Assembly (NCBI GenBank): GCA_011526565.1
Contig: WYBL01000069.1
Location: 36,754 to 100,753, forward strand
Length of the DNA stretch: 64,000 nt
Reading direction: 5' to 3'
Origin: Acidobacteriota bacterium
GTDB taxonomy: Bacteria > Acidobacteriota > Vicinamibacteria > Fen-336
In this document: positions 14,091-24,675 of the stretch, piece by piece
Layout of the letters: each line of letters opens with the position of its first letter
How positions within the stretch are numbered: the stretch's first letter is position 1
The notes under the pieces: model-generated
What the model was told of the DNA's origin: nothing
What the model saw: the letters and a program-made list of their open reading frames with translations, nothing else
Databases searched by the model: none
Position numbers and translations under genes: made by a program

Positions 14091-14102
14091 GATGCTAGCA
14101 TC
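14091..14102. promoter_or_regulatory. Palindromic bidirectional -10 element
   Basis: GATGCTAGCATC is a perfect 12-bp palindrome in the 29-bp gap between two divergent genes. Read on either strand it gives TGCTAGCAT. The core ends 9 nt before TTG 14111 on the plus strand and 10 nt before ATG 14081 on the minus strand, so one site could fire two essentially leaderless transcripts. Confidence 0.5.
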
Positions 14103-14110
14103 GCGGGCGG

Positions 14111-16354
14111 TTGCCGAACCCCCGCTGGATCCACGTCGCGCACGCCCTGCTCGTGGCCGTGCTGTTCGCTCCCACGCTGTTCCTGGGCGAGATGCCGTAC
14201 TTCCGCGACGTCGTCTACACCTACTGGCCCGATCTCGAGTTCCTGTCCCGCTCGCTGCGCACGGGGACGTTCCCGCTGTGGCATCCCGGCGCCGACGGCG
14301 GCGCCCCCTTCTTCGCGCCCTACCCGCCGCACCTGCTGCTCGCGGCGCTGTTCGGGGGCAGCGGTGCGCTGCGCCTGTCCACGGTGCTGCACGTGCAGCT
14401 CGCCGCCTCCGGCGCCAGCGAGCTCGCCCGCCAGCGCGGCACGTCCTTCGCCGGCGCGATCGCAGCCGGGGTCGCCTTCGGGCTCGGCGGCGTCGTGCTC
14501 TCCAGCCTGCTCTACCCGGTGTTCCTGGCCGCGGCCTGGATGCCCTGGCTGGTGCGGGCCTGGCTGCGGCTCCTCGAGCGGCCGACGCCGCCGCGGGCCG
14601 CGGCGCTCGCGCTGCTCGCCGCGGTCCAGCTCTCGACCTTCGGGGCCGAGGTCTGCCTGCAGACGGCCGTGCTCGCCTTCGTCCTGCAGCCGCCGCGCCG
14701 AAAGGCGGCGCGGGCGCTGCTGCTGTCCGCCGTCTTGTTCGCGGCGCTCGCGGCGCCGGTCCTGCTCGGGGCCCGCGCGATGGCCGCCGACACCGCGCGC
14801 GCCGCGGGTTTCCCGCCGACGGTGGCACTCGCCTACTCGGCCGCGCCCGCGGTGCTGGCCGAGGCGCTGGTGCCGGGTTTCTTCGGAGACCTGCGCGGCT
14901 TCTCCGCGAGCCAGTTCTGGGGGGCGTCGCTGCACCCGAACGGCTTCCCGTTCTTCGTCTCCCTCTACCAGGGGCCGCTGGTCCTGTTGTTCGCCGTCTT
15001 CGGCGGCTCGCGGCGGCTGTGGGTGCTTTCGGCCCTGGGCCTGCTGCTGGCGCTCGGCTCCCACGGTCCCTTCGCGCCGCTGCTCGCCCAGGCCAGCCAG
15101 TTCCGCGCGCCGGTCAAGTTCGTCTTCCTCGCGTCGCTGTCGCTGTCGCTGCTCGCCGGAGCCGGGCTCGACCGCGTCCGCGGCCGCCGGCCGCTCGCGC
15201 TGGCGCTGTGCCTGGCCGTGCCGTTCGCCGCGCTGGGCGTCGCCGCGGCGTTCGACCCGCGCGGCCTGGCGGGCGCGCTGGCGCCGCTGCTGCCGCCGCT
15301 CGGCGACCCGCACGCGGCGGCCGTGATCGCCGAGCACTGGCCGCGCGCCCTGCTGCGAGTCGCGCTCCTGATGGTCCTGTGCGGCGCGCTCGTCGCCGCC
15401 GGGCGCGCCCGGATCGCCCCGCTGCTGCTGGCCGGCGAGCTGCTCGCGGCCAACGCGGGGCTGGTGCCGTCGGCTCCCGTCAGCCACTTCGCGCTGCGGC
15501 CCGAGGTGGCGGCGCTGCTCGCCCCCGTTCGTGCCGGGGAACCGGGCCGGCTGTTCTCCTGCGGCCTGTGCGGCCTCCCCTCGCAGGCCTGGCGCGGCCG
15601 GCCGCGCACCGATCTCCCGCTGTTCGCGCTCGAGCGCCAGGCGCTGGCGCCGCGCGCCCACGTGCTCGACTCGATCGACGGAGCGTTCGACGAGGACCGC
15701 ATGGGGCTCACCCCGCCCGGCGCGGCGCTGCCGCCGCCGCTGCGCGACCCGACCCGGATCGCGGCGTACCACCGCACCCTGGCGCTCGGCAACGTGCGCT
15801 GGGTGCTGTCGTGGCGTCCGCTGCCGCCCGCCCTGGCGATCCCGCGCGGCGAGGCCGCGCTGGCGGAGGTGGACGACCGCCTCGGCCTCTACGAACTCGT
15901 CGGCGCGCTGCCGCGCGCCTACTGGGTCCCGCGCGGGATCGCCGTCGCGGATCGCCGCGCCGCGTGGCGCGCCTTGCGCGATGCGGACGAGCGCGCCGTG
16001 GTCGTGCTCGAAGCGCCGGCGCTGCCCGCCTTCGCGGTTGCGGCGGGACCGGCCGAGGTGTCGTTCGCGCCCGCCGGCCCGCACCGGGTGCGGGTCCAGG
16101 CCCGTACGCCGCCCGGCTTCGTGGTCCTGCTCGACGGATTCGGCGCGGGCTGGCGCCTGGAGGGGGGCGGCCAGTTGTGGCGCGCCAACGGCCGCTACCG
16201 GGCGTGGTGGACGCCGGGCGGTGCGCGCGAGTTCACCCTCGTCTATGCTCCCGGCTGGCGGGTCCCGGCGCTGGCCGGTCTCGCGCTGGGCGTGTTGGGA
16301 GTGCTTGTGTCGGCGCTCACGCGGAGGCTTGACACCTCTCGCGTGGACGCTTAG
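14111..16354 (+). CDS. YfhO-like membrane protein (paralogue 2)
   Basis: 747 residues, polytopic. The first periplasmic loop reads MPYFRDVVYTYWPD and then FPLWHPGADGGAPFF; the C-terminal segment has FGAGWRLEGGGQLWRANGRYRAWW, a degenerate form of the terminal beta motif, followed by a final helix. TTG 14111 lacks a Shine-Dalgarno but has TAGCAT 9 nt upstream. Sequence similarity to paralogue 1 is limited to the shared signatures, so the pair is an old duplication rather than a recent one. Its stop TAG (16352-16354) is embedded in the pilB -10 box. Confidence 0.85.
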   Translation: MPNPRWIHVAHALLVAVLFAPTLFLGEMPYFRDVVYTYWPDLEFLSRSLRTGTFPLWHPGADGGAPFFAPYPPHLLLAALFGGSGALRLSTVLHVQLAASGASELARQRGTSFAGAIAAGVAFGLGGVVLSSLLYPVFLAAAWMPWLVRAWLRLLERPTPPRAAALALLAAVQLSTFGAEVCLQTAVLAFVLQPPRRKAARALLLSAVLFAALAAPVLLGARAMAADTARAAGFPPTVALAYSAAPAVLAEALVPGFFGDLRGFSASQFWGASLHPNGFPFFVSLYQGPLVLLFAVFGGSRRLWVLSALGLLLALGSHGPFAPLLAQASQFRAPVKFVFLASLSLSLLAGAGLDRVRGRRPLALALCLAVPFAALGVAAAFDPRGLAGALAPLLPPLGDPHAAAVIAEHWPRALLRVALLMVLCGALVAAGRARIAPLLLAGELLAANAGLVPSAPVSHFALRPEVAALLAPVRAGEPGRLFSCGLCGLPSQAWRGRPRTDLPLFALERQALAPRAHVLDSIDGAFDEDRMGLTPPGAALPPPLRDPTRIAAYHRTLALGNVRWVLSWRPLPPALAIPRGEAALAEVDDRLGLYELVGALPRAYWVPRGIAVADRRAAWRALRDADERAVVVLEAPALPAFAVAAGPAEVSFAPAGPHRVRVQARTPPGFVVLLDGFGAGWRLEGGGQLWRANGRYRAWWTPGGAREFTLVYAPGWRVPALAGLALGVLGVLVSALTRRLDTSRVDA

Positions 16355-16357
16355 AGT
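16329..16357 (+). promoter_or_regulatory. Sigma-70-type promoter of the pilB operon
   Basis: TTGACA (16329-16334), a 17-bp spacer and TAGAGT (16352-16357) make a near-consensus housekeeping promoter. Transcription would start near 16364, leaving a leader of about 40 nt before pilB. The leader includes the AT-rich palindrome ACTTAAGT (16363-16370). The -10 overlaps the stop codon of the preceding YfhO-like gene. Confidence 0.65.
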
Positions 16358-16403
16358 CCCTTACTTAAGTGCAAGATCTAGCGAGGTTTTTCTAGGCTCC
16401 GCC

Positions 16404-18230
<1,827 letters not shown>

Positions 18231-18264
18231 TGCGGCGGCCCGCGCGAGAGGGGAGAGAGACAAA

Positions 18265-19386
18265 GTGGCACTGAGCCTCCACCAGTTGCTGAAGACGATG
18301 TCCGAGCTCGGCGGATCCGACCTGCACGTCACCACCAACTCGCCGCCCCAGATCCGCGTCGACGGCCACCTGCGGCCGATGGACGTGCCGCCGCTGACCG
18401 CCACCGACACCAAGGCTCTGGCCTACAGCGTGCTGACCGACGCCCAGAAGCATCGCTTCGAGGAGAACCTCGAGCTCGACTTCTCGTTCGGCATCAAGGG
18501 TCTCGCCCGCTACCGCGCCAACGTGTTCATGCAGCGCGGCGCGGTGGCCGCCGTCTACCGCACGATCCCTTACGAGATCAAGGACTTCAAGACCCTGGGC
18601 CTGCCCCTGATCGTGTCCCAGCTCTGCGACAAGCCGCGCGGCCTGATCCTGGTCACCGGTCCGACCGGCTCCGGCAAGTCGACGACGCTGGCGGCGATGC
18701 TCGACAAGATCAACCAGGAACGCCACGACCACATGATCACGATCGAGGACCCGATCGAGTTCATCCACCAGCACAAGAAGTGCCTGGTCAACCAGCGCGA
18801 GGTCCACGCCGACACCCACTCGTTCTCCAACGCGCTGCGCGCCGCGCTGCGCGAGGACCCCGACGTCGTGCTGATCGGCGAGATGCGCGACCTGGAGACG
18901 ATCGAGTCGGCGCTGCGCATCGCCGAGACGGGCCACCTCACTTTCGGCACGCTGCACACCAACTCGGCGGCGCAGACCATCAACCGCGTGATCGACGTGT
19001 TCCCCTCGCACCAGCAGGCCCAGGTGCGGGCCCAGCTCTCGCTGGTCATCGAGGGGATCATGTGTCAGGCGCTGCTGCCCAAGGCCTCCGGCTCGGGTCG
19101 CGCGATGGCGATGGAGATCCTGATCCCCAATTCCGCCGTGCGCAACCTGATCCGCGAGGACAAGATCCACCAGATCTACTCGACGATGCAGACGGGCCAG
19201 GAGAAGTACGGGATGCAGACGTTCAACCAGTCTCTGGCCAGCCTGTACTTCGCCCGCCAGATCACGCTGCAGACCGCGCTCGGCCGCAGCTCGCTGCCCG
19301 ACGAACTGCAGGACATGATCAACCGCGGCGCGGGCCTCGCAACGCCGCAGGCCGGTCGGCCGCCGCAACGGCCGGCGGGTCGTTAA
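18265..19386 (+). CDS. pilT: Twitching motility retraction ATPase PilT
   Basis: 373 residues. Features are SDLHVTTNSPPQIRVDG at the N-terminus, Walker A GPTGSGKS at 132-139, the Asp box EDPIEF, Walker B VLIGEMRD, the His box GTLHTNSAAQTINR, and the PilT-specific NSAVRNLIRE motif needed for retraction. It depolymerises the pilus. The GTG has a GGGGAGAGAG Shine-Dalgarno. The C-terminus ends in a Pro/Gln/Arg-rich tail. It is 34 nt after pilB. Confidence 0.97.
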   Translation: MALSLHQLLKTMSELGGSDLHVTTNSPPQIRVDGHLRPMDVPPLTATDTKALAYSVLTDAQKHRFEENLELDFSFGIKGLARYRANVFMQRGAVAAVYRTIPYEIKDFKTLGLPLIVSQLCDKPRGLILVTGPTGSGKSTTLAAMLDKINQERHDHMITIEDPIEFIHQHKKCLVNQREVHADTHSFSNALRAALREDPDVVLIGEMRDLETIESALRIAETGHLTFGTLHTNSAAQTINRVIDVFPSHQQAQVRAQLSLVIEGIMCQALLPKASGSGRAMAMEILIPNSAVRNLIREDKIHQIYSTMQTGQEKYGMQTFNQSLASLYFARQITLQTALGRSSLPDELQDMINRGAGLATPQAGRPPQRPAGR

Positions 19387-19407
19387 GAGAACGGGGAGGA
19401 GGCAGCC

Positions 19408-20613
19408 ATGCCGACGTTCGTGTTCAAGGGCAAGGCGAGGGACGGGTCCGCGGTCTCCGGCGAGCGTGCGGGGGAGAGCAAGGACGCCGTGATGGCGATG
19501 CTCCGCCGCGAGAACATCCTGGTCTCCTCCGTCAAGGAGAAGGGCAAGGAGGTCGCGGTCCCCAAGATGGGCGGCAGTGTGCCCGCCAAGGACCTGGCCA
19601 TCTTCGTGCGCCAGTTCTCGGTCATGATCGACGCCGGCCTGCCGCTCGTGCAGTGCCTGGAGATCCTGGGCGGCTCCAACGAGAACAAGACCTTCGCCAA
19701 GATCCTGACCCAGACCCGGATGGACGTCGAAGGCGGCGCCTCCCTCGCGGAAGCGATGCGCCGGCACCCGAAGGCCTTCGACGAGCTGTTCTGCAACATG
19801 ATCGCGGCCGGCGAGGCCGGCGGCATCCTCGACACCATCCTCAAGCGGCTCGCGACCTACATCGAGAAGAACGTCAAGCTGCAGGCGCAGGTCAAGGGCG
19901 CGATGGTCTACCCGGTGGCGGTCGTCTGCATCGCCGCCGTGGTCATCGCCGTGATCCTGTGGAAGGTCATCCCGGTGTTCGCGGCGATGTTCGCGGGCCT
20001 CGGTGCCGAGCTGCCGCTGCCGACCGCCATCGTGATCATGGCGTCGGAGTGGTTCATCCGGCTGCTGCCGTTCCTGGTCGTCTTCGGCATCGGCTTCGTG
20101 ATCGTGTTCAAGCGCTACTACGCGACCTACGCCGGGCGCCGCGTCGTGGACAAGGTGATGCTCAAGCTGCCGGTGCTGGGCACCATCTTCCAGAAGATCG
20201 CGGTGGCCAAGTTCTGCCGCACGCTGTCGACGCTGATCTCGTCGGGCGTCCCGATCCTCGACGGCCTCGAGATCACAGCGAAGACCGCCGGCAACGCGAT
20301 CATCGAGGACACCATCATGTTCGTCCGCAAGGGGGTCGAGTCGGGCCTCACCCTGGCCCAGCCGCTGCGCGAGTCGGCGATCTTCCCCTCGATGGTGGTG
20401 CAGATGATCGGCGTCGGCGAGCAGACCGGCGCGATGGACGCGATGCTCTCCAAGATCGCCGACTTCTACGAGGAGGAGGTCGACCAGGCCGTCGCCAACA
20501 TGCTGACGCTGATGGAGCCGATCATGATCTTCTTCCTCGGCGGCACCGTCGGCGGCATCGTCATCGCGATGTACATGCCGCTGTTCGCGATGATCAGCCA
20601 GCTGTCGAACTAG
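19408..20613 (+). CDS. pilC: Type IV pilus inner-membrane platform protein PilC
   Basis: 401 residues with two GspF/PilC repeats, each a cytoplasmic helical bundle: KDLAIFVRQFSVMIDAGLPL near 50-75 and AKFCRTLSTLISSGVPILDG near 265-290. Three membrane segments are visible (about 170-190, 215-235 and the C-terminal FFLGGTVGGIVIAMYMPLF). PilC couples PilB/PilT to the pilus base. GGGAGGAGG provides a strong ribosome site 6-8 nt before the ATG. Confidence 0.97.
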   Translation: MPTFVFKGKARDGSAVSGERAGESKDAVMAMLRRENILVSSVKEKGKEVAVPKMGGSVPAKDLAIFVRQFSVMIDAGLPLVQCLEILGGSNENKTFAKILTQTRMDVEGGASLAEAMRRHPKAFDELFCNMIAAGEAGGILDTILKRLATYIEKNVKLQAQVKGAMVYPVAVVCIAAVVIAVILWKVIPVFAAMFAGLGAELPLPTAIVIMASEWFIRLLPFLVVFGIGFVIVFKRYYATYAGRRVVDKVMLKLPVLGTIFQKIAVAKFCRTLSTLISSGVPILDGLEITAKTAGNAIIEDTIMFVRKGVESGLTLAQPLRESAIFPSMVVQMIGVGEQTGAMDAMLSKIADFYEEEVDQAVANMLTLMEPIMIFFLGGTVGGIVIAMYMPLFAMISQLSN

Positions 20614-20649
20614 CGGATCGCCCGTTCGTCGCCCGCCGCGCCACCGCGA

Positions 20650-22338
20650 GTGGCGCCGGCGGGCGGCGACGCCTGCCCCTTGCTGCCGGAGCCCCAGGCC
20701 CAGCCCGACTCGCCGGCCCACGGCGACCTCGAGGTGCTCAAGCGCCTGATGGGGTTCCGCCTGGTGATGGTGACCACCCTGCTGCTGGTGGCCGCCTCGA
20801 TCGAGGCCGTCTCCGACGACCTGGCCCCGGTCAACCCGATGTACTTCGTGATCGTGGCGACCTACGCGTTCACGGTTCTGCACGCGCTGGCGCTGGGGGT
20901 CCTGCCGTACCGCGTCCAGGTCTACCTGCAGACGCTGTCGGACCTGTCGATCATCACCGCGCTGGTGTGGATCACGGGCGGCGTGCGCGCGGGGTTCATG
21001 CTGCTCTACCCGCTGTCGGTGCTGACCGGCACCGTGCTGCTGGAACGCGGTCGCGGCCTCGACCTGGCCGCCTTCGCGACCGCGGCCTACGCCGCCGTGG
21101 TGTGGGGCGTGCGGGTCGGGGCGCTGCCCCCCGAGGGCCTTTCCGACGTCCTGTTCCTGCCCGAGACGCGGCTGGCCTATTCGGTGTTCGTGACCGGCGT
21201 GGCGTGCGCGACGGTGGCGCTGATCGGCTCCTACCTGACCGAGAGCCTGCGCGCCGCCGGCCAGCAGCTCGAGCGGACCGCCGGCGAGGTTGAAGGCCTC
21301 AAGGAACTGAACGAGGTGATCGTCGCCAGCATCCACTCGGGGCTGCTGACCGCGGACGCCGGGGGCCGGATCAGCTATGCCAACCGCTTCGCGGAAACCG
21401 TGCTCGGCCTGCCCTACGCGGCCCTGCGCGGCCGCGCGCTGGCGGAGGTGCTGGGCGATCCCCGCTTCGACGCCGCCGGGCTGCGGGTGCGCGCCGCGAC
21501 CGCCGACCTGGTGCCGATGGCCGTGGCCTATCGCCGGCCCGACGGCGAGGCGCGCGAGCTGGGCGTGTCGATCTCGGTGCTGGGCGAGGACTGGGGCTAC
21601 CTGCTCGCCGTCCAGGACCTGACCGAGGTCAAGCGACTCGAGCGCGAGGTGCGGATCAAGGAGCGCCTGGCGGCCGTCGGCGAGATGGCGGCGGCGCTCG
21701 CCCACGAGATTCGCAACCCGCTCGGATCGATCAGCGGCTCGGCCCAGGTGCTGATGGCGGAGCCGGGCATCTCGGAGGAACAGCAGCACCTGCTCGACAT
21801 CATCCGCCGCGAGTCGCGGCGGCTGTCGGAGGCGCTGACCCAGTTCCTGCGCCAGGCGCGGCCGACTCCGGCCCGGCTGGAGCCGCTCGACCTGGTGCCG
21901 ACCATCGCCGAGGCGGTCAAGCTGCTGCGTAACGCGCCGGAGGTGCAGCCCGGGCACGAGATCGAGTTCGAGGCCGGCGCTGGCCCGCTCGTCTGCCGCG
22001 CCGATCGCGACCAGATCCTGCAGGTGTTCTGGAACCTGACCCGCAACGGGCTGGAGGCGATGCCGGCGGGCGGGCGACTGCGCCTCTCGCTGCGGCGCGA
22101 GGGCGGCGAGGTCGTGCTCTCGGTTCGCGACGACGGGCACGGCCTCGCCGGCGGCGCCGAGCGCCGCATCTTCGAGCCGTTCCAGACCGGTCGCGAAATG
22201 GGCACCGGCCTCGGCCTCGCCATCGTCTACCGCATCGTGCGCGAGCACGGTGGCGACATCCAGGTCGAGAGCCGGCCGGGCGAAGGCACCGACGTCCGCG
22301 TCCGTCTGCCGCTGCTCCCGCTGGTCGCCGTCGCGTGA
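20650..22338 (+). CDS. pilS: Membrane sensor histidine kinase PilS
   Basis: 562 residues. Six hydrophobic segments occupy about 35-200, the arrangement of Pseudomonas PilS. A PAS domain (IHSGLLTADAGGRISYANRF) and coil lead to HisKA with ALAHEIRNPLGSISG, then HATPase with N-box WNLTRNGLEAM, DDGHGL and GTGLGLAIVYRIV. PilS senses inner-membrane pilin and phosphorylates PilR. The GTG start at 20650 is uncertain; ATG 20749 just before the first helix is an alternative. The stop overlaps the GTG of a YfhO-like gene, which separates it from pilR. Confidence 0.92.
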   Translation: MAPAGGDACPLLPEPQAQPDSPAHGDLEVLKRLMGFRLVMVTTLLLVAASIEAVSDDLAPVNPMYFVIVATYAFTVLHALALGVLPYRVQVYLQTLSDLSIITALVWITGGVRAGFMLLYPLSVLTGTVLLERGRGLDLAAFATAAYAAVVWGVRVGALPPEGLSDVLFLPETRLAYSVFVTGVACATVALIGSYLTESLRAAGQQLERTAGEVEGLKELNEVIVASIHSGLLTADAGGRISYANRFAETVLGLPYAALRGRALAEVLGDPRFDAAGLRVRAATADLVPMAVAYRRPDGEARELGVSISVLGEDWGYLLAVQDLTEVKRLEREVRIKERLAAVGEMAAALAHEIRNPLGSISGSAQVLMAEPGISEEQQHLLDIIRRESRRLSEALTQFLRQARPTPARLEPLDLVPTIAEAVKLLRNAPEVQPGHEIEFEAGAGPLVCRADRDQILQVFWNLTRNGLEAMPAGGRLRLSLRREGGEVVLSVRDDGHGLAGGAERRIFEPFQTGREMGTGLGLAIVYRIVREHGGDIQVESRPGEGTDVRVRLPLLPLVAVA

Positions 22339-24662
22339 CCCGGCGGCGCCAGGCGCTGGCCCTCGCCGCGCTGGCGGCGCTGCCGAGCCTGCCGGCCCTG
22401 GTGGGCGCGCGCGCGTTCTTCCAGCGCGACGTCGTCAACTACTGGCTGCCCACGATCGAGGCCCTCGTGCGCCAGGCCGCGGCGGGGGAGTGGCCGCTGT
22501 GGAACCCGGGCGTCGGCTTCGGGATGCCGCTGTGGGCCGACCCCAACTTCCAGTGGGCCTACCCGACCACCTGGCTCAACCTGTTGCTGCCCCCGGGCCT
22601 CGCGTTCGCCGCGTTGATCGCGAGCCACGCGGTGTGGGGCGCTCTCGGGGCCCGACGGCTGGCGGCGGTCGCCGGGGCCGGCGCCGGGCCCTCGTTCCTG
22701 GCGGGGCTGGCCTTCGCCTGGGCCGGGCCGTGGCTGTCTTCCGCGACTTTGTGGCATCACTACTGCACGGTGGCCTGGGCGCCCTGGGTGCTGCTGGCGC
22801 TGGAGCGGCTGGCCGCCCGTCCGGGCCCGCGTCGCGTCGCGGCCCTCGGTGCCTGCGCCGGGGCGGCCGCGCTGGCCGGCTCGGCCGACGCGTGCCTGAT
22901 GATCCTGGTGCTGGCGCTCGCCCGCGTGCCCGCGCTGCTCGCGGCCAGCCCCTCGCGTCCCGCGTTCGCGGCCGCGGTCGCGTGGGCGGCGGCCCTGGCC
23001 GCCGGCCTGGCTGCCATCCAGTGGCTGCCCACGGCCCACGTCCTGGCGGCGGGCTTGCGCGGCGCGTTGCCCGAGTCGGCGCGCCTGTACTGGTCCTTGC
23101 ACCCCGCGTCGATCGTCGACCTGGCCGTGCCGCGCCTGCTCGCGTCCGTGCCGTGGAGCGCGGACGCGCGCGCCGTCCTGTACGAAGGGCGCGAGCCGTT
23201 GATCGAGGGCCTGTACCTCGGGACCGGGGTGCTGATGCTGGCGGCGCTGGCTCTCGTCTCCGCGGAGCGCCGGCAGCTCGCCCGGGGTCTCGCGGTGGCG
23301 ATCCTCGTGCTGCTGGGCCTCGCCCTCGGGCGCCACGGACTGCTGGCCGGCGTGCTGTCGCTGCCCGGCTTCGCGCAGTTGCGCTACCCGACCAAGTACC
23401 TGTGGCTGGTGCCGCTGCTGGCGGCCCTGCTGGCGGCTCTCGGGGCCGAGGCGCTGCCGCGCGCGCGCGCCTCCGCGCTGACGGCGGTGGCGCGCGCGGG
23501 ACTCGGGGCCGCGGCGCTGCTGGCGGCGCTCGCCGTCGCGCTCGTGGCCCGGCCGCTGGCGCTGGCGCCGTGGCTCGCGGCCGGCACCGACTCCCGCGCC
23601 GCAGCGCTCCTGGCGGCGACCTGCCTCGCCCAGGCCGCGCTGGCCGCCGCCGCGACGGCGGTGCTGATGCGCGGCCACGCCGCGCGGCCTGGCCCGCGCG
23701 GCCCGCGGGCGATCGCCGCCGTCGCGCTCCTGGACCTCGGCCTCTTCGCGCTCGGCCAGCACGCGTGGGCACCGCCGGAACTGCTGGGACACCGCCCCCC
23801 GGTCGTCCGGGCGCTGCACCAGGAGGCGGCCCGTCGGGTGCTCGTCCGCCGCGGCACGCAGCGGCTGGAAGACGAGCTGCGCTTCGGGCCCGCCGGCTGG
23901 GAGCCCGAGCCGCGCTTCGTGCTCGGCCTCCAGGACCTGCTGCTGCCGCCCGCTGCCACCCGCTGGGGGCTCCTCGGCAGCTTCGACGGCGATTTCACCG
24001 GCCTCGCGCCGCGGCCCACGTCGGCCCTCACGGCGTTCGCGGTCGGCGCGGGGGCGCCCGAGGCGCGGGCGCGACTGCTGCGCTGGGGAGGGGTGTCGCA
24101 CCTCGTCGCGCTCGAGGAGCGGCCGCCGGTGGCGGGGGCGGTGGCCGTCGCCGCCTTCCCCTCGGTGTTCCGGGAGCCCGTGCGCCTGTTCCGCCTGTCG
24201 CCGCCGCTCGCGCCGGCGCGCGTCGCGTGCGGCGTCCGTCGTCTCGACGACACCGCCGCGCTGCGGTTCCTGGTCGACTCCGCCACCGACTCCACTCGAG
24301 AGGTCGCCGCGGCGGAGCTGGCGCCGCGGGCCTGCCCCGACGGCTTCGAGGCACGGGTGACCGCGCTCGCGGCGGGCCCGGCGGCCGCTGCGTACGAAGT
24401 CGAGCTGTCCCACGCCGGCGTGCTGGTGGAGGCCGCAGCTGCCTACCCGGGGTGGAGTGCGCGGGTCGATGGAACGAGCGCGGCGGTCGCCGTCGTCGAC
24501 CTCGTGTTCCGTGCCGTCGAGGTGCCCGCCGGGCGTCACCGGGTCGAGCTGCGATACCGGCCGCCGGGCCTCGCGCCGGGGCTCGGGCTGACGCTCGGCT
24601 CGGCCCTCGCGCTGGCCGCGCTGGCGCTGCGGAGCGAGCGCCCGCCGGCCGCGGGCTGCTAG
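22335..24662 (+). CDS. YfhO-like membrane protein (paralogue 3) inside the pilS-pilR operon
   Basis: 775 residues, polytopic. First loop AFFQRDVVNYWLPTIEAL...WPLWNPGVGFGMPLW; C-terminal region with AYPGWSARVDGTS and the FRAVEVPAGRHRVELRY motif. It is closest in signature to paralogue 4 (31130-33469): both have a YPTTWL motif in the first loop. The GTG overlaps the pilS stop (GTGA), so it is translated together with pilS, and its own TAG lies in the pilR -10 box. A position between a T4P sensor and its response regulator suggests a pilus-related role such as pilin or surface glycosylation, or may be insertion of an unrelated gene. Confidence 0.85.
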   Translation: MTRRRQALALAALAALPSLPALVGARAFFQRDVVNYWLPTIEALVRQAAAGEWPLWNPGVGFGMPLWADPNFQWAYPTTWLNLLLPPGLAFAALIASHAVWGALGARRLAAVAGAGAGPSFLAGLAFAWAGPWLSSATLWHHYCTVAWAPWVLLALERLAARPGPRRVAALGACAGAAALAGSADACLMILVLALARVPALLAASPSRPAFAAAVAWAAALAAGLAAIQWLPTAHVLAAGLRGALPESARLYWSLHPASIVDLAVPRLLASVPWSADARAVLYEGREPLIEGLYLGTGVLMLAALALVSAERRQLARGLAVAILVLLGLALGRHGLLAGVLSLPGFAQLRYPTKYLWLVPLLAALLAALGAEALPRARASALTAVARAGLGAAALLAALAVALVARPLALAPWLAAGTDSRAAALLAATCLAQAALAAAATAVLMRGHAARPGPRGPRAIAAVALLDLGLFALGQHAWAPPELLGHRPPVVRALHQEAARRVLVRRGTQRLEDELRFGPAGWEPEPRFVLGLQDLLLPPAATRWGLLGSFDGDFTGLAPRPTSALTAFAVGAGAPEARARLLRWGGVSHLVALEERPPVAGAVAVAAFPSVFREPVRLFRLSPPLAPARVACGVRRLDDTAALRFLVDSATDSTREVAAAELAPRACPDGFEARVTALAAGPAAAAYEVELSHAGVLVEAAAAYPGWSARVDGTSAAVAVVDLVFRAVEVPAGRHRVELRYRPPGLAPGLGLTLGSALALAALALRSERPPAAGC

Positions 24663-24665
24663 CAT
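24657..24665 (+). promoter_or_regulatory. Putative -10 box for leaderless pilR mRNA
   Basis: TGCTAGCAT with core TAGCAT at 24660-24665 lies 10 nt before the pilR ATG (24676). No Shine-Dalgarno is present. The TAG is the stop codon of the preceding gene. pilR could therefore be expressed independently of pilS. Confidence 0.5.
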
Positions 24666-24675
24666 CGCCGCCTCG

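Noticed and set aside
11064..15326. 1420-codon plus-strand reading frame opposite kdsB and YfhO-1
   Set aside because: Low-complexity Gln/Arg/Gly composition, antisense to well-supported genes, and no start signal.
22335..24662. YfhO-like gene as a recent horizontal insertion in the pil operon
   Set aside because: Its base and codon use look like the neighbours, and both ends overlap adjacent gene signals exactly, which argues for long residence.
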